Shown here: piece by piece, positions 55,285 through 64,000 of the stretch
How positions within the stretch are numbered: position 1 is the first letter of the stretch
Layout: every line of letters starts with the position of its first letter
Assembly (NCBI RefSeq): GCF_900142325.1
Contig: NZ_FRAM01000001.1
Span: 310,001-374,000, forward strand
Direction of reading: 5' to 3'
Length of the DNA: 64,000 nucleotides
DNA from: Epilithonimonas mollis
GTDB taxonomy: Bacteria > Bacteroidota > Bacteroidia > Flavobacteriales > Weeksellaceae
Notes under the pieces: generated by a model
Database searches by the model: none
What the model was told of the DNA's origin: nothing
Seen by the model: only the letters and a program-made list of their open reading frames with translations
Position numbers and translations under genes: made by a program

Positions 55285-57897
55285 ATGCAAAAGGAAGGAG
55301 AAAGGTTAATACCGATCAACATTGTTGACGAAATGAAAACCTCTTACATCGATTATTCGATGTCGGTCATTGTATCTAGAGCTTTACCCGACGTCAGAGA
55401 CGGACTGAAGCCGGTCCACAGACGTGTTCTTTACGGTATGTATGGTCTTAATGTGTTTTCAAACAGAAAACATCTGAAGTCTGCGAGAATTGTTGGAGAT
55501 GTTTTGGGTAAGTATCACCCGCACGGCGACAGTTCTGTTTACGATGCAATGGTAAGAATGGCTCAGCCCTGGAGCTTGCGCTATGAACAGGTTGACGGCC
55601 AGGGAAACTTCGGTTCTATGGACGGTGATCCGCCGGCAGCAATGCGTTACACCGAAGCAAGACTTAAAAAAATATCCGACGAAATCCTTGCTGACCTTGA
55701 TAAAGAAACTGTAGATTTTCAGAATAACTTTGATGACTCTTTGCAGGAACCAACAGTCCTTCCAACAAGAATACCAAATCTTTTAGTAAATGGTACTTCC
55801 GGGATCGCTGTTGGTATGGCCACCAATATGGCGCCCCATAACTTATCGGAAAGTATCGATGCCATCTGTGCATACATAGACGACAGAGAAATTACTATCG
55901 ATGATCTGATGAAACATATCATTGCACCGGATTTCCCGACAGGTGGTATTATTTATGGTTATGACGGCGTTCGTGATGCATTTCACACAGGAAGAGGACG
56001 TATTGTTCTGAGAGCAAAAGTCAATTTTGAGGAGATCGGAAACAGAAATGCAATTATTGTAACGGAAGTACCTTATCAGGTAAATAAAGCCGAGATGATT
56101 GCCAGAACTGCAGAACTCGTAAAAGATGAAAAAATCACAGGAATCTACGAAATCCGTGATGAGTCTGACAGAAAAGGTCTCCGTATTGTTTATGAACTAA
56201 AGAACGACGCTATTCCAAATGTCGTATTAAATCTTTTATACAAATACACTTCCCTACAAACTTCCTTTTCAGTTAATAACATTGCTCTTGTTAAAGGAAG
56301 ACCTGAGCAATTGAACTTGAAGAATCTGATTCATCATTTTGTAGAGCACAGACACGAAGTGATCGTTAGAAGAACAGAATATGAACTTAGAAAAGCCAAA
56401 GAGAGAGCTCACATTCTTGAAGGCTTTATGAAGGTTATCGGTACTCAGGATTCTCTGGACAGAGCAATTGCGATTATCCGCCACAGTGCCAATCCGCAGG
56501 CTGCAAAAGAAGGATTGATTTCTGAATTTGAGTTATCGGAAATTCAGGCCCAGGCTATTCTTGACCTGAGATTGGCTCGTCTGACAGGAATGGAGCTTGA
56601 CAAAATCCGTGCAGAATACGAGGAAATAATGGCCTTAATTAAAGATCTGGAAGATATTCTTTCTAATGAACCAAGACGTTACCAGATCATCAAAGATGAA
56701 TTACTGGAAATCAAAGAAAAATATGGTGACGAAAGACGCTCAGAAATCGATTATTCCGGTGGCGAAATGTCCATTGAAGATATTATTCCTGATGAAAAAG
56801 TTGTATTAACAATTTCTCACGCTGGCTATATTAAGAGAACTTTACTTTCCGAATATAAAGTACAATCCAGAGGTGGCGTCGGAAACAGAGGCGCGACTAC
56901 AAGAGACGAAGACTTCCTGGAATATATTGTAACCGCAACTAACCATGAATATTTACTATTCTTCACAGAAAAAGGTAAATGTTTCTGGCTGAGAGTTTTC
57001 GAAGTTCCGGAAGGTTCTAAAACATCGAAAGGAAGAGCGGTTCAGAATCTTATCAACATCGAACCCGATGATAAGATCAAAGCTTACATCAGAACTAAAG
57101 ATCTTAAAAATCAGGACTACATCAACCAGATGAATGTAGTGATGATTACCAAAAACGGTACCATCAAAAAGACTTCTCTGGAAGCTTACTCCAGACCTAG
57201 AACAAATGGTGTGAATGCTATCGAAATCCGTGATAATGATGCTTTATTAGGCGCAAGATTGACAGACGGAAATTCCGAAATCATGATTGCAACCAAAAAT
57301 GGAAAATGTATCCGTTTCCCTGAAGAAAAGGCAAGGGCTGTTGGCAGAAGCTCAATCGGGGTGAGAGGTATATCTCTTGAAGATAATGATGAAGTTATCG
57401 GAATGATTGTTGTTAATGACCTGGAGAATGATACAGTTCTGGTCGTATCCGAAAAAGGTTACGGAAAGCGTACTGCTGTTGAAGATTACAGAATCACAAA
57501 CCGTGGCGGAAAAGGTGTTATCACTTTGAACATCACAGAAAAAACAGGAAATCTGATTGCCATCCAGAGTGTAACCGATGAAGATGGATTGATGATCATC
57601 AACAAGTCTGGTGTTGCCATCAGGATGAATACGGCTGACCTGAGAGTAATGGGAAGAAATACCCAGGGCGTAAAAGTCATTAACCTGAAAGGAAATGATG
57701 AAATTGCTGCTATTGCTAAAGTAGAAATGGATAAAGAAGTAGAAGACGAAGCTGATGAAGCTGCGGAAAATGACAGCAATAATCCGGAATTCAAAGATAA
57801 ACCTCAGACAGGAGACAATCAGATCAACATCGGCGACAAAGATGAACTAAGAAAGATCGAGGATGAAGAAGCTGAGGAAAATGAGGACAAAGAATAA
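55285..57897 (+). CDS. gyrA: DNA gyrase subunit A
   Basis: This 870-aa subunit cuts and rejoins DNA in the negative-supercoiling enzyme. The active-site Tyr lies in AMRYTEARL near residue 123. The quinolone-resistance region [10 protein letters not shown] has Ser83 and Asp87, the susceptible form. The C-terminal wrapping domain includes the GyrA-box-like NRGGKG near 738 and ends in a 50-residue acidic tail. The TPR gene follows 18 bp downstream. Confidence 0.97.
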   Translation: MQKEGERLIPINIVDEMKTSYIDYSMSVIVSRALPDVRDGLKPVHRRVLYGMYGLNVFSNRKHLKSARIVGDVLGKYHPHGDSSVYDAMVRMAQPWSLRYEQVDGQGNFGSMDGDPPAAMRYTEARLKKISDEILADLDKETVDFQNNFDDSLQEPTVLPTRIPNLLVNGTSGIAVGMATNMAPHNLSESIDAICAYIDDREITIDDLMKHIIAPDFPTGGIIYGYDGVRDAFHTGRGRIVLRAKVNFEEIGNRNAIIVTEVPYQVNKAEMIARTAELVKDEKITGIYEIRDESDRKGLRIVYELKNDAIPNVVLNLLYKYTSLQTSFSVNNIALVKGRPEQLNLKNLIHHFVEHRHEVIVRRTEYELRKAKERAHILEGFMKVIGTQDSLDRAIAIIRHSANPQAAKEGLISEFELSEIQAQAILDLRLARLTGMELDKIRAEYEEIMALIKDLEDILSNEPRRYQIIKDELLEIKEKYGDERRSEIDYSGGEMSIEDIIPDEKVVLTISHAGYIKRTLLSEYKVQSRGGVGNRGATTRDEDFLEYIVTATNHEYLLFFTEKGKCFWLRVFEVPEGSKTSKGRAVQNLINIEPDDKIKAYIRTKDLKNQDYINQMNVVMITKNGTIKKTSLEAYSRPRTNGVNAIEIRDNDALLGARLTDGNSEIMIATKNGKCIRFPEEKARAVGRSSIGVRGISLEDNDEVIGMIVVNDLENDTVLVVSEKGYGKRTAVEDYRITNRGGKGVITLNITEKTGNLIAIQSVTDEDGLMIINKSGVAIRMNTADLRVMGRNTQGVKVINLKGNDEIAAIAKVEMDKEVEDEADEAAENDSNNPEFKDKPQTGDNQINIGDKDELRKIEDEEAEENEDKE

Positions 57898-57915
57898 ATA
57901 TTTTAAAAGTGTAAT

Positions 57916-59292
57916 ATGAAAAAATTAATTTTTAGTTTAGCAATGCTCTCTGCGACATTTGTTTTTGCGCAAAAAAAAGAAATTGCTAACGCTGTAAAAG
58001 CAGTTGATTCAGGAGATCTTACAGCTGCAAACTCAGAGATTTCCAAAGCAGAATCTATTTTTGGCGACAAAACTTACCTGTTAGAGCCTTCTTTGCTGGA
58101 GCAATATTATTATGCAAAAGGTCTATCTCTGCTAAAAGCAGGGAAAAACATTGAAGGTGCCGAATACCTTGCAAAAATCTCAACTTTAGGAACAGAAACG
58201 ATCTATGCAGGTAAAGATGCTGATAAAAATAAAGTTTATTTTGTCGGTAAAGAAGCTGCAGATAAATTTGGGAACGGACTGTCTCTCAAACAGGAAAAAT
58301 ATTCACCAGCACTTACAGAAAAGCTTAGAACTGCTATAGATCCTCTTTTGCGCAAGGCTAATGAAGAGGCTACAACAAACTATAATAACAAAAAATTTGA
58401 TGTAGCCGGTGAAAAGTTTGCCGAGACTTACTATCTTTTCAAAGCTGCCGGCCAGGATAATAAGAACTTCTTTTATTATGCAGGTGTAGCATATGCACAG
58501 TCACCAGAAAACAAATCTAAGGCAACCGATATTCTCCAGTCCCTGATCAAATCAAACTATACTGGAGAAGAAACTGTATATACTGCAAAAAACACCAAAA
58601 GCGGACAAGTAGAAACGCTTGACAAAGCTGCATTTGATCTGTATAAAAAGGCTAATGCCGGTTACACTGACTTCAAGACAGAGAAAACACCAAGCAAACA
58701 GGAAGAACTCTATGAAGTAACAGCGTCACTATTGTTCGAACAGGGAAAATATGATGAAGCAGGGAAAATTGCAGAAGAAGGTCTGAAAAAATTCCCAAAA
58801 AACCAATCGTTGTCACAGGTCCAGAGCAATTCTTATTTCAAGTCAGGAAAAACAGACGAATTCGTCAACAACCTGAAAGCTAAGATCGCTGCGAATCCTA
58901 ATGACAAGGAAAGTCTTTACAACCTGGGCGTTATGCTGAGCAAGGATCCCGCAAAACAGGCAGAAGCAGAATCTACTTTCAAAAAATTAACCGACCTGGA
59001 TCCAAAATACCCGAATGCACTTAACAATCTTGTATTTGCAATCATTGGTGAAGACGAGGCCTCTATCAATCAATACAGAGAATTGAGAAAAGCAGGAAAA
59101 ATCGATGAAGCCAATAAAATACTGGAACAAAGAAGAGCAAGATTCCAGAAAGCACTCCCATATGCAGAAAAGCTGTATGCAAATGACCCTAACAATAAAG
59201 AAGTGGTCAGCCTCTTAAAAGGAATGTACATGACCACTCAGAATACTGCAAAGTACAATGAATTCAAAGCAAAAGAAGCTGCTCTGAAATAA
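57916..59292 (+). CDS. Secreted tetratricopeptide-repeat protein
   Basis: This 458-aa protein has a signal peptide (LIFSLAMLSATFVFA, cleavage before Gln19) and several TPR-like helical repeats (for example LFEQGKYDEAGKIAEEGL and SLYNLGVMLSKDPAKQAEAE). TPR proteins mediate protein-protein contacts, probably in the periplasm or outer membrane here. It is probably co-transcribed with gyrA (18-bp gap). Confidence 0.82.
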   Translation: MKKLIFSLAMLSATFVFAQKKEIANAVKAVDSGDLTAANSEISKAESIFGDKTYLLEPSLLEQYYYAKGLSLLKAGKNIEGAEYLAKISTLGTETIYAGKDADKNKVYFVGKEAADKFGNGLSLKQEKYSPALTEKLRTAIDPLLRKANEEATTNYNNKKFDVAGEKFAETYYLFKAAGQDNKNFFYYAGVAYAQSPENKSKATDILQSLIKSNYTGEETVYTAKNTKSGQVETLDKAAFDLYKKANAGYTDFKTEKTPSKQEELYEVTASLLFEQGKYDEAGKIAEEGLKKFPKNQSLSQVQSNSYFKSGKTDEFVNNLKAKIAANPNDKESLYNLGVMLSKDPAKQAEAESTFKKLTDLDPKYPNALNNLVFAIIGEDEASINQYRELRKAGKIDEANKILEQRRARFQKALPYAEKLYANDPNNKEVVSLLKGMYMTTQNTAKYNEFKAKEAALK

Positions 59293-59293
59293 T

Positions 59294-59320
59294 AAAAAAG
59301 AGGTCTTCGGACTTCTTTTT
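59294..59320 (+). terminator. Terminator with UUCG loop after the TPR gene
   Basis: An 11-bp stem (AAAAAGAGGTC / GACTTCTTTTT, one G-U) with the stable C(UUCG)G tetraloop is followed by T-rich DNA. Confidence 0.88.
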
Positions 59321-59370
59321 GCATCTTCCCGATGCACTAACAATATTTTTAAAACAAATAAAACCTTTAT

Positions 59371-60024
59371 ATGAAATTTTTTATCGATACAGCCAATCTG
59401 GATCAGATCAGAGAAGCACAGGATCTGGGTATTCTGGATGGTGTGACCACAAACCCTTCATTGATGGCAAAAGAAGGCATCTCCGGGAAAGAAGCCATCA
59501 ACAAACATTATGTTGATATCTGCAATATCTCAGACGGAGACGTTTCCGCAGAAGTCCTTTCTACAACATACGAAGAAATGATCAAAGAAGGAGACGAACT
59601 GGCCGCACTCCATGAAAGAATTGTGGTAAAAATCCCAATGATAAAAGATGGGATAAAAGCTCTCAAATATTTTTCCGATAAAGGCATCAAAACCAACTGT
59701 ACTCTGATTTTCTCAGCAGGACAGGCACTTTTGGCTGCAAAAGCCGGTGCAACCTATGTCTCTCCATTCCTTGGAAGATTAGATGACATCTCTGTTGACG
59801 GACTGAATCTTATCGAAGAAATAAGAGTAATCTATGACAATTACGCTTTCGACACAGAGATCCTTGCTGCATCCATCAGAAGCCCGATGCATATCATCAA
59901 CTGTGCAAAAATCGGGGCAGATGTGATCACCTCTCCTCTACCATCGATCCTTAACCTGCTGAAGCATCCGCTGACGGATTCTGGTCTGGCACAGTTTGTA
60001 GCCGATTCCAAGAAACTGGGATAA
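59371..60024 (+). CDS. tal: Transaldolase (TalC/FSA type)
   Basis: This 217-aa transaldolase of the short class transfers dihydroxyacetone units in the pentose phosphate pathway. The Schiff-base Lys is K87 in VVKIPM. The N-terminus MKFFIDTANLDQI and TTNPSL are typical. Length is standard for this class. Its own promoter must lie in the short gap after the TPR terminator. Confidence 0.92.
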   Translation: MKFFIDTANLDQIREAQDLGILDGVTTNPSLMAKEGISGKEAINKHYVDICNISDGDVSAEVLSTTYEEMIKEGDELAALHERIVVKIPMIKDGIKALKYFSDKGIKTNCTLIFSAGQALLAAKAGATYVSPFLGRLDDISVDGLNLIEEIRVIYDNYAFDTEILAASIRSPMHIINCAKIGADVITSPLPSILNLLKHPLTDSGLAQFVADSKKLG

Positions 60025-60029
60025 CTGAT

Positions 60030-60182
60030 TTGGGCGCCTTTATCCGTGCTCCACTCCCGCTTTTTTCTTTTTATTAAAAAAGAAAAAGAGCTCCGTTCAG
60101 CCCGGGGCGCGCTTCGCAAAAAAAGCAGTTGAAAACTAAAAATCAACAGACAACCGGAAAGAAACTTCCGGTTTTTTTTATT
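60030..60182. repeat. GC/AT-alternating intergenic element and terminator after tal
   Basis: A compound palindromic stretch: GGGCGCC near 60032, a long AT stem (arms 60059-60072 and 60076-60091, GCTTTTTTCTTTTT-like), then a GC-rich block (CCCGGGGCGCGC). It is followed by a second stem, AACCGGAAG/CTTCCGGTT near 60154-60175, with a T-run. It resembles dispersed elements I associate with flavobacterial genomes; copy number is untested. Confidence 0.5.
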
Positions 60183-60261
60183 CTCAAAAATTATCAGATT
60201 TGACAAGCCGGAAAAAACAAGCTGACCTTTTAATAAAAACATCAAGACGTTTTATTTATAC

Positions 60262-61593
60262 CTAAAAGATTGTTTCTTTCAACAGGTAAAGATTAAGAAT
60301 AATAATGATAGCGCTGATGGTCCATGCCAGCACCTTCAGCCACATTTTATTAACGAATTTTCCCATTTTGGCTTTGCTTCCTGTAAACATCACCAGCGGA
60401 ACCACAGCAAAACTAAGTTGCATTGATAAAATCACCTGGCTGAAAACCAATAGTTCTGCAGTTCCCTTTTCCCCATACAGCATCGAAATAATCAATGCCG
60501 GGATAATAGCAATCAATCTTGTGATCAGACGGCGTACCCACGGTTTTAAACGGATATTCAGGAAACCTTCCATTACAATTTGCCCCGCAAGTGTTCCAGT
60601 AAGAGTAGAATTCTGTCCCGATGCCAGCAATGCAATCCCAAAAAAAATACTGGCCAGCGTAGTACCTAAAAGTGGAGACAGCAGCATATAAGCATCATTA
60701 ATGTCTGCAACATCCTTGTTCCCGGACGTATGAAAAGTAGCGGCCGATATAATCAGGATAGCTGCATTGATAAAAAAGGCCAGCATGAGCGAGAGACTGC
60801 TGTCCAGACTTGCAAACTTCAGTGCTTCCTTTTTTCCTTCAGTAGTTCTCGGGTAGTTTCTGGTCTGCACGATACTGCTGTGAAGGTAAAGGTTGTGTGG
60901 CATAACAGTTGCGCCCAGAATTCCGATAGCGATATAAAGCATCGATGGATTGGTGATAATCTCTTTTTTTGGAATCAGCCCTTCCAGCATCGGAAAAATT
61001 GCAGGTTGGCTGAGAATAATCTCATACAGAAATGCAGAAAAGATTACAAATATTAATCCCCCAACAATACTCTCTATATATCTGAAGCCTCTGGATTGTA
61101 AAAACAAGATCAGGAAAACATCAATAACAGTTATCACCACACCCACACTCAGCGGAATCCCGAACAAAAGATTCAAAGCAATTGCAGAACCGATAACCTC
61201 TGCCAGATCACAGGCAGCAATAGCAATCTCACAAAAAATCCACAGAACAAAGTTGACCCCGGGAGAAAAATGATCTTTACAAGCCTGTGCCAGATCCCGC
61301 TCCGCAACAATGCCCAGTTTTACAGAAAGATGCTGCAGAACTATGGCAAAAAGATTGGAAATCAATATCACCGAAAGCAATGTATAGCCAAACTGTGCGC
61401 CACCGGCAATATCCGTAGCCCAGTTTCCCGGATCCATATAGCCAACGGCTACTAATAATCCCGGACCAACATATGCCATGAACTTTTTCCATGAACTGGC
61501 ATTTTCCGGAATTTTGATGCTGGAGAAAACTTCGTTGAGAGAGTTTGAGCTTTTTTCTTTTCGCCAGCCTTTGTTGATATCTGAATTATCCAA
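60262..61593 (-). CDS. mntH: Nramp-family divalent metal transporter
   Basis: This 443-aa transporter imports Mn(II), and possibly Fe(II), with protons. The metal-binding motif DPGN is at 54-57 in the first helix and MPHNLYLHS near 231 in the sixth. About 11 hydrophobic segments are visible. The N-terminus has a 35-residue polar extension. An inverted repeat 11 bp upstream resembles a DtxR/MntR-type operator. Confidence 0.93.
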   Translation of the reverse strand: MDNSDINKGWRKEKSSNSLNEVFSSIKIPENASSWKKFMAYVGPGLLVAVGYMDPGNWATDIAGGAQFGYTLLSVILISNLFAIVLQHLSVKLGIVAERDLAQACKDHFSPGVNFVLWIFCEIAIAACDLAEVIGSAIALNLLFGIPLSVGVVITVIDVFLILFLQSRGFRYIESIVGGLIFVIFSAFLYEIILSQPAIFPMLEGLIPKKEIITNPSMLYIAIGILGATVMPHNLYLHSSIVQTRNYPRTTEGKKEALKFASLDSSLSLMLAFFINAAILIISAATFHTSGNKDVADINDAYMLLSPLLGTTLASIFFGIALLASGQNSTLTGTLAGQIVMEGFLNIRLKPWVRRLITRLIAIIPALIISMLYGEKGTAELLVFSQVILSMQLSFAVVPLVMFTGSKAKMGKFVNKMWLKVLAWTISAIIIILNLYLLKETIF

Positions 61594-61603
61594 AGAGGTA
61601 CAA

Positions 61604-61623
61604 TTGTTAGATTAGACTAACAA
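61604..61623. promoter_or_regulatory. Candidate MntR/DtxR-type operator upstream of mntH
   Basis: TTGTTAG-ATTAGA-CTAACAA is a perfect 7-bp-arm inverted repeat. Its inner TTAG-N6-CTAA resembles operators of the DtxR family. Confidence 0.5.
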
Positions 61624-61660
61624 AATTAACAATAGTTTTTTTATCCTACAATAAGGCAAT

Positions 61661-61688
61661 AAAAAACTGTCAAAAAAATTGACAGTTT
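61661..61688 (-). terminator. Terminator of the OmpA-family gene
   Basis: A 10-bp stem AAACTGTCAA/TTGACAGTTT (61664-61673 and 61679-61688) has an A-run on its left, suited to leftward transcription. It lies 24 bp after the gene. Confidence 0.8.
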
Positions 61689-61711
61689 ATATTGGATTGA
61701 AATTATAAAAT

Positions 61712-63037
61712 TTACTTTACGAATCTTACAGCTGTTTTTCTGTCAGATTCTCTTGCTTTATCGGAAGCCTCAGCAGGAACTTTTGCAAATTTAGAACCAT
61801 AGCCTTCAGCGTCCGCTACCTGAGCGGAGTTAAGCGCCGATTTTACAGTATTCGCTCTGTCCTCAGATAATTTAAGATTGGTATTTTCATCACCTTTCTT
61901 ATCAGTGTATGCACCAATTTTAATTTTAGCATCAGGAAATTCAGCAAGGATCATTTTGAGATTATCAAGCTGAACCTGGGATTCGGGTGTTAAAACAGCC
62001 TTGTTGAATTCAAAATTTAAATTGTCAAAGTTGAACCATTTGTCTTTCAATTGTGCTTCTGTTGAATTTTTATAGTCATCAGATTTCAGGAAAGTAACCA
62101 TTTGGTCTTCAATTCCACCTTTATAGGCCTGCAGAGTTTTTCCGCTTGGCAAGCTTACCACCGTTGTTTCCCTTGTAACGGCAACTGTATCACCAGCAAC
62201 ATTTGTAGAATCTTTCTCCACCACTGTGGAATCCGTCGTGGCTACTGCTGCCGGCACAGGCTTCCTGTCGCACTGCTTCCAGAAAAACCATCCTAATAAA
62301 AGTAATAACAGCAATGGCAACAACCATTTCCAGATGTTACCTCCAGAATCATTTCCTGAAACAATCTCGTGAGTAGTGCCACTTCTCGTTACATCGATTG
62401 CCGGAGAATCGGCTACAGGTGCTTTTTCCGTGATCGGAGTCGTTGGATTGATCTCCGGAATTGGGTTTTGATTGGGTTCGGGAATTACATTTACAGGTTC
62501 CGCATCAATATTACCGAACCAATTCCCCAATCCTAAGGATGCAAAGCTAAAGCCTGCAGGCAATAACATAGAGAGATGTTTTTTTTGTTCATTCAGAAGA
62601 TTTACAAAAGAAAATGCATCCAGGTTATTTTCTGATGCATATCTGCCAATAGTTCCAGCTGTGGAAGCGGTGACAATATTCAGTAAGGCATCTGTGGAAT
62701 CTTTGCTTATTCCTGCATATTCTGAAACAGACGTTGTTATTGCTTCCAGCTTATCACCATTTCCAAAAATAAGAGAAAGTATTTTTGAAATCAGCGAATC
62801 ACTGCTATTCAGGTTTCCAAGCAGATTTGACAAAAGACCGGAAGATGAAGCTTCTTTTACGTAAGTGAATAACTCTGATTGTGCATTGCTGTTTACAAAT
62901 CCGCCAATGACTGCAGGCAGCAATGCTGATACAGCTTTTGAAATACCGGACTCGCTTTCACCAAGTGTTATGGCTGCCTGGGAAATTGTGCTCTGTCCTA
63001 GCTGACCTTTGATTAGGTCGATTAAGTTAGTTGACAT
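61712..63037 (-). CDS. DUF937/OmpA-domain protein
   Basis: This 441-aa protein has an N-terminal DUF937 region (about 1-180, helical; LIKGQLGQSTISQAA), a transmembrane segment (about 232-257, WLLPLLLLLLLGWFFW) and a C-terminal OmpA-like peptidoglycan-binding domain (about 330-441: FEFNKAVLTPESQ, GAYTDKKGDENTN, LSEDRANTV). It probably sits in the inner membrane with the OmpA domain in the periplasm. Role unknown. Confidence 0.82.
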   Translation of the reverse strand: MSTNLIDLIKGQLGQSTISQAAITLGESESGISKAVSALLPAVIGGFVNSNAQSELFTYVKEASSSGLLSNLLGNLNSSDSLISKILSLIFGNGDKLEAITTSVSEYAGISKDSTDALLNIVTASTAGTIGRYASENNLDAFSFVNLLNEQKKHLSMLLPAGFSFASLGLGNWFGNIDAEPVNVIPEPNQNPIPEINPTTPITEKAPVADSPAIDVTRSGTTHEIVSGNDSGGNIWKWLLPLLLLLLLGWFFWKQCDRKPVPAAVATTDSTVVEKDSTNVAGDTVAVTRETTVVSLPSGKTLQAYKGGIEDQMVTFLKSDDYKNSTEAQLKDKWFNFDNLNFEFNKAVLTPESQVQLDNLKMILAEFPDAKIKIGAYTDKKGDENTNLKLSEDRANTVKSALNSAQVADAEGYGSKFAKVPAEASDKARESDRKTAVRFVK

Positions 63038-63160
63038 AGTAGTTTATTTTGTGATTAGTTTTATAATATTACCAAATATTAATCCATATTTTTACATGAT
63101 TAATAATTTTAGTAAAACTTTAACAACGAATCAAACAACAAACCTCTTTTTATAAAATTA

Positions 63161-63196
63161 AAAAACCGCCTCAATATTACTAATGAGGCGGTTTTT
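63161..63196. terminator. Terminator of proS
   Basis: A 13-bp perfect stem (AAAAACCGCCTCA / TGAGGCGGTTTTT) with a 10-nt loop ends just inside the stop codon region of proS, with an A-run on the left for leftward transcription. Confidence 0.88.
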
Positions 63197-63197
63197 A

Positions 63198-64000
63198 TTA
63201 GTATGATTTTGCAAATACAACCCGTTGCGTAGAAGGTTTTCCTGAGATGAGAGAAACACCATCTTCCTTTTCATTGTTAAGTGGTATACACCTGATGGTC
63301 GCTTTTGTTTCCTGCTTGATCTGTTCTTCCTCCTCTTCGGTTCCGTCCCAATGCGCAAGGATAAATCCCCCTTTTTCTTCAAGAACCTTTTTAAATTCAT
63401 CGTAGGAATCAACCTTGGTGATATTTTCTTCTCTATAGGTCAAAGCTTTATTATAAATATCCTTTTGAATGATCTGAAGCAATTCTTCGATATAATTTTC
63501 CAAACCATCTAATGAAACAGTTTCCTTGGTAAGATTATCTCTTCTTGCCAATTCGACAGTCTTATTCTCGAGATCCCTTTGTCCCATTGCTATTCTCAAA
63601 GGAACACCTTTCAGCTCGTACTCGGCAAATTTCCAGCCCGGCTTATTCTGCGTATCATCATCAAATTTTACGGAAATCCCTTTTGATCTTAGTCTCGCTT
63701 GGATATCCAAAGCCACTTCACTAATCTGAGCCAGCTGCTCCTCACCTTTAAAAATCGGAACAATCACTACCTGAATCGGTGCTAATGTCGGCGGCAATAC
63801 CAGACCGAGATCATCAGAGTGGGTCATGATCAAAGCCCCCATCAATCTTGTAGAGGTTCCCCAGGAAGTTCCCCATGCATGTTCTATTTTTCCCTCTCTC
63901 GTAGTGAATTTGACATCAAAAGCTTTTCCGAAATTCTGACCAAGGAAATGCGAAGTTCCGGCCTGCAAAGCCTTTCCATCCTGCATCATCGCTTCGATAC
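63198..64000 (-). CDS. proS: Prolyl-tRNA synthetase, 3' part only
   Basis: About 267 C-terminal codons are visible; the gene continues beyond the right edge, as the frame stays open upstream of the Met at 63989 ([20 protein letters not shown]). This includes class II motif 3 ([15 protein letters not shown], with the ATP-binding GAL-like loop) and the anticodon-binding domain ([25 protein letters not shown]). A zinc-binding-like C-terminal domain is absent, consistent with the shorter archaeal/eukaryal-type ProRS used by Bacteroidetes. Confidence 0.93.
   Translation of the reverse strand, partial: IEAMMQDGKALQAGTSHFLGQNFGKAFDVKFTTREGKIEHAWGTSWGTSTRLMGALIMTHSDDLGLVLPPTLAPIQVVIVPIFKGEEQLAQISEVALDIQARLRSKGISVKFDDDTQNKPGWKFAEYELKGVPLRIAMGQRDLENKTVELARRDNLTKETVSLDGLENYIEELLQIIQKDIYNKALTYREENITKVDSYDEFKKVLEEKGGFILAHWDGTEEEEEQIKQETKATIRCIPLNNEKEDGVSLISGKPSTQRVVFAKSY

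Noticed and set aside
1-64000. tRNA genes, rRNA, CRISPR array and insertion sequences
   Set aside because: No cloverleaf, rRNA-like sequence, regular repeat-spacer array or transposase was recognised. A tRNA search program would be decisive.

Overview
The window looks like a chromosomal segment of a flavobacterium of the Weeksellaceae (Chryseobacterium/Elizabethkingia type). It holds most of a Bacteroidetes integrative conjugative element (ICE), roughly positions 1 to 44.4-44.8 kb, followed by ordinary chromosome. Grounds for the assignment are the CTnDOT-like mob/tra gene set (mobABC, traA, traD-traG, traI-traO, traQ), short A-rich leaders in place of strong Shine-Dalgarno sites, and core proteins (GyrA, Pnp, an Nramp transporter, a 217-aa transaldolase) of flavobacterial type. 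The genus is inference. The left end of the ICE lies outside the window.

Layout of the ICE. The left edge carries the 3' part of a giant methyltransferase-helicase protein (3-5225, +). It converges on a leftward mobC-mobB-mobA block (coupling ATPase, relaxase, accessory protein). Next comes a 0.7 kb spacer with four consecutive inverted repeats (candidate oriT) and AAAAGCATAA direct repeats. The tra operon then runs rightward: traA, a DUF3408 gene and traD, an interruption by a 9 kb leftward defence island, then traE to traQ. The island holds an XRE regulator, an Eco57I-like type IIG restriction enzyme with its companion methylase, and a Gabija-like GajA/GajB pair. After traQ come a small membrane protein, a GHKL-ATPase/nuclease gene broken by one in-frame stop, two small HTH proteins, a strongly structured 33.8-33.9 kb intergenic element, a stand-alone receiver-domain protein and two cargo genes. 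A long leftward operon follows with PRTRC genes (ThiF, B, F-like, C, E), several small proteins, a DUF932 protein and SSB. A tyrosine recombinase (43119-44369) sits at the right end.

Chromosomal part. A marR-like regulator with a palindromic operator precedes a TonB-type beta-barrel receptor. Then comes a non-coding array of about 13 palindromic 21-bp units. A two-component cassette follows (response regulator, unknown protein, 6-TM protein, histidine kinase, downstream unknown gene), marked by three near-identical 19-bp motifs. The remainder is pnp, a DUF4286-like gene, gyrA with a TPR gene, a transaldolase, mntH with a candidate MntR-type operator, a DUF937/OmpA protein, and the 3' part of proS, which runs off the right edge.

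How the parts work together. MobA/MobB would nick and pilot DNA from the spacer, MobC would couple it to the TraE-TraQ type IV secretion machine, and the integrase would excise and insert the element. The nested R-M and Gabija genes would protect the host from phages and competing elements. No tRNA, rRNA, CRISPR array or intact insertion sequence was recognised. All assignments come from reading the sequence; no database search was run.
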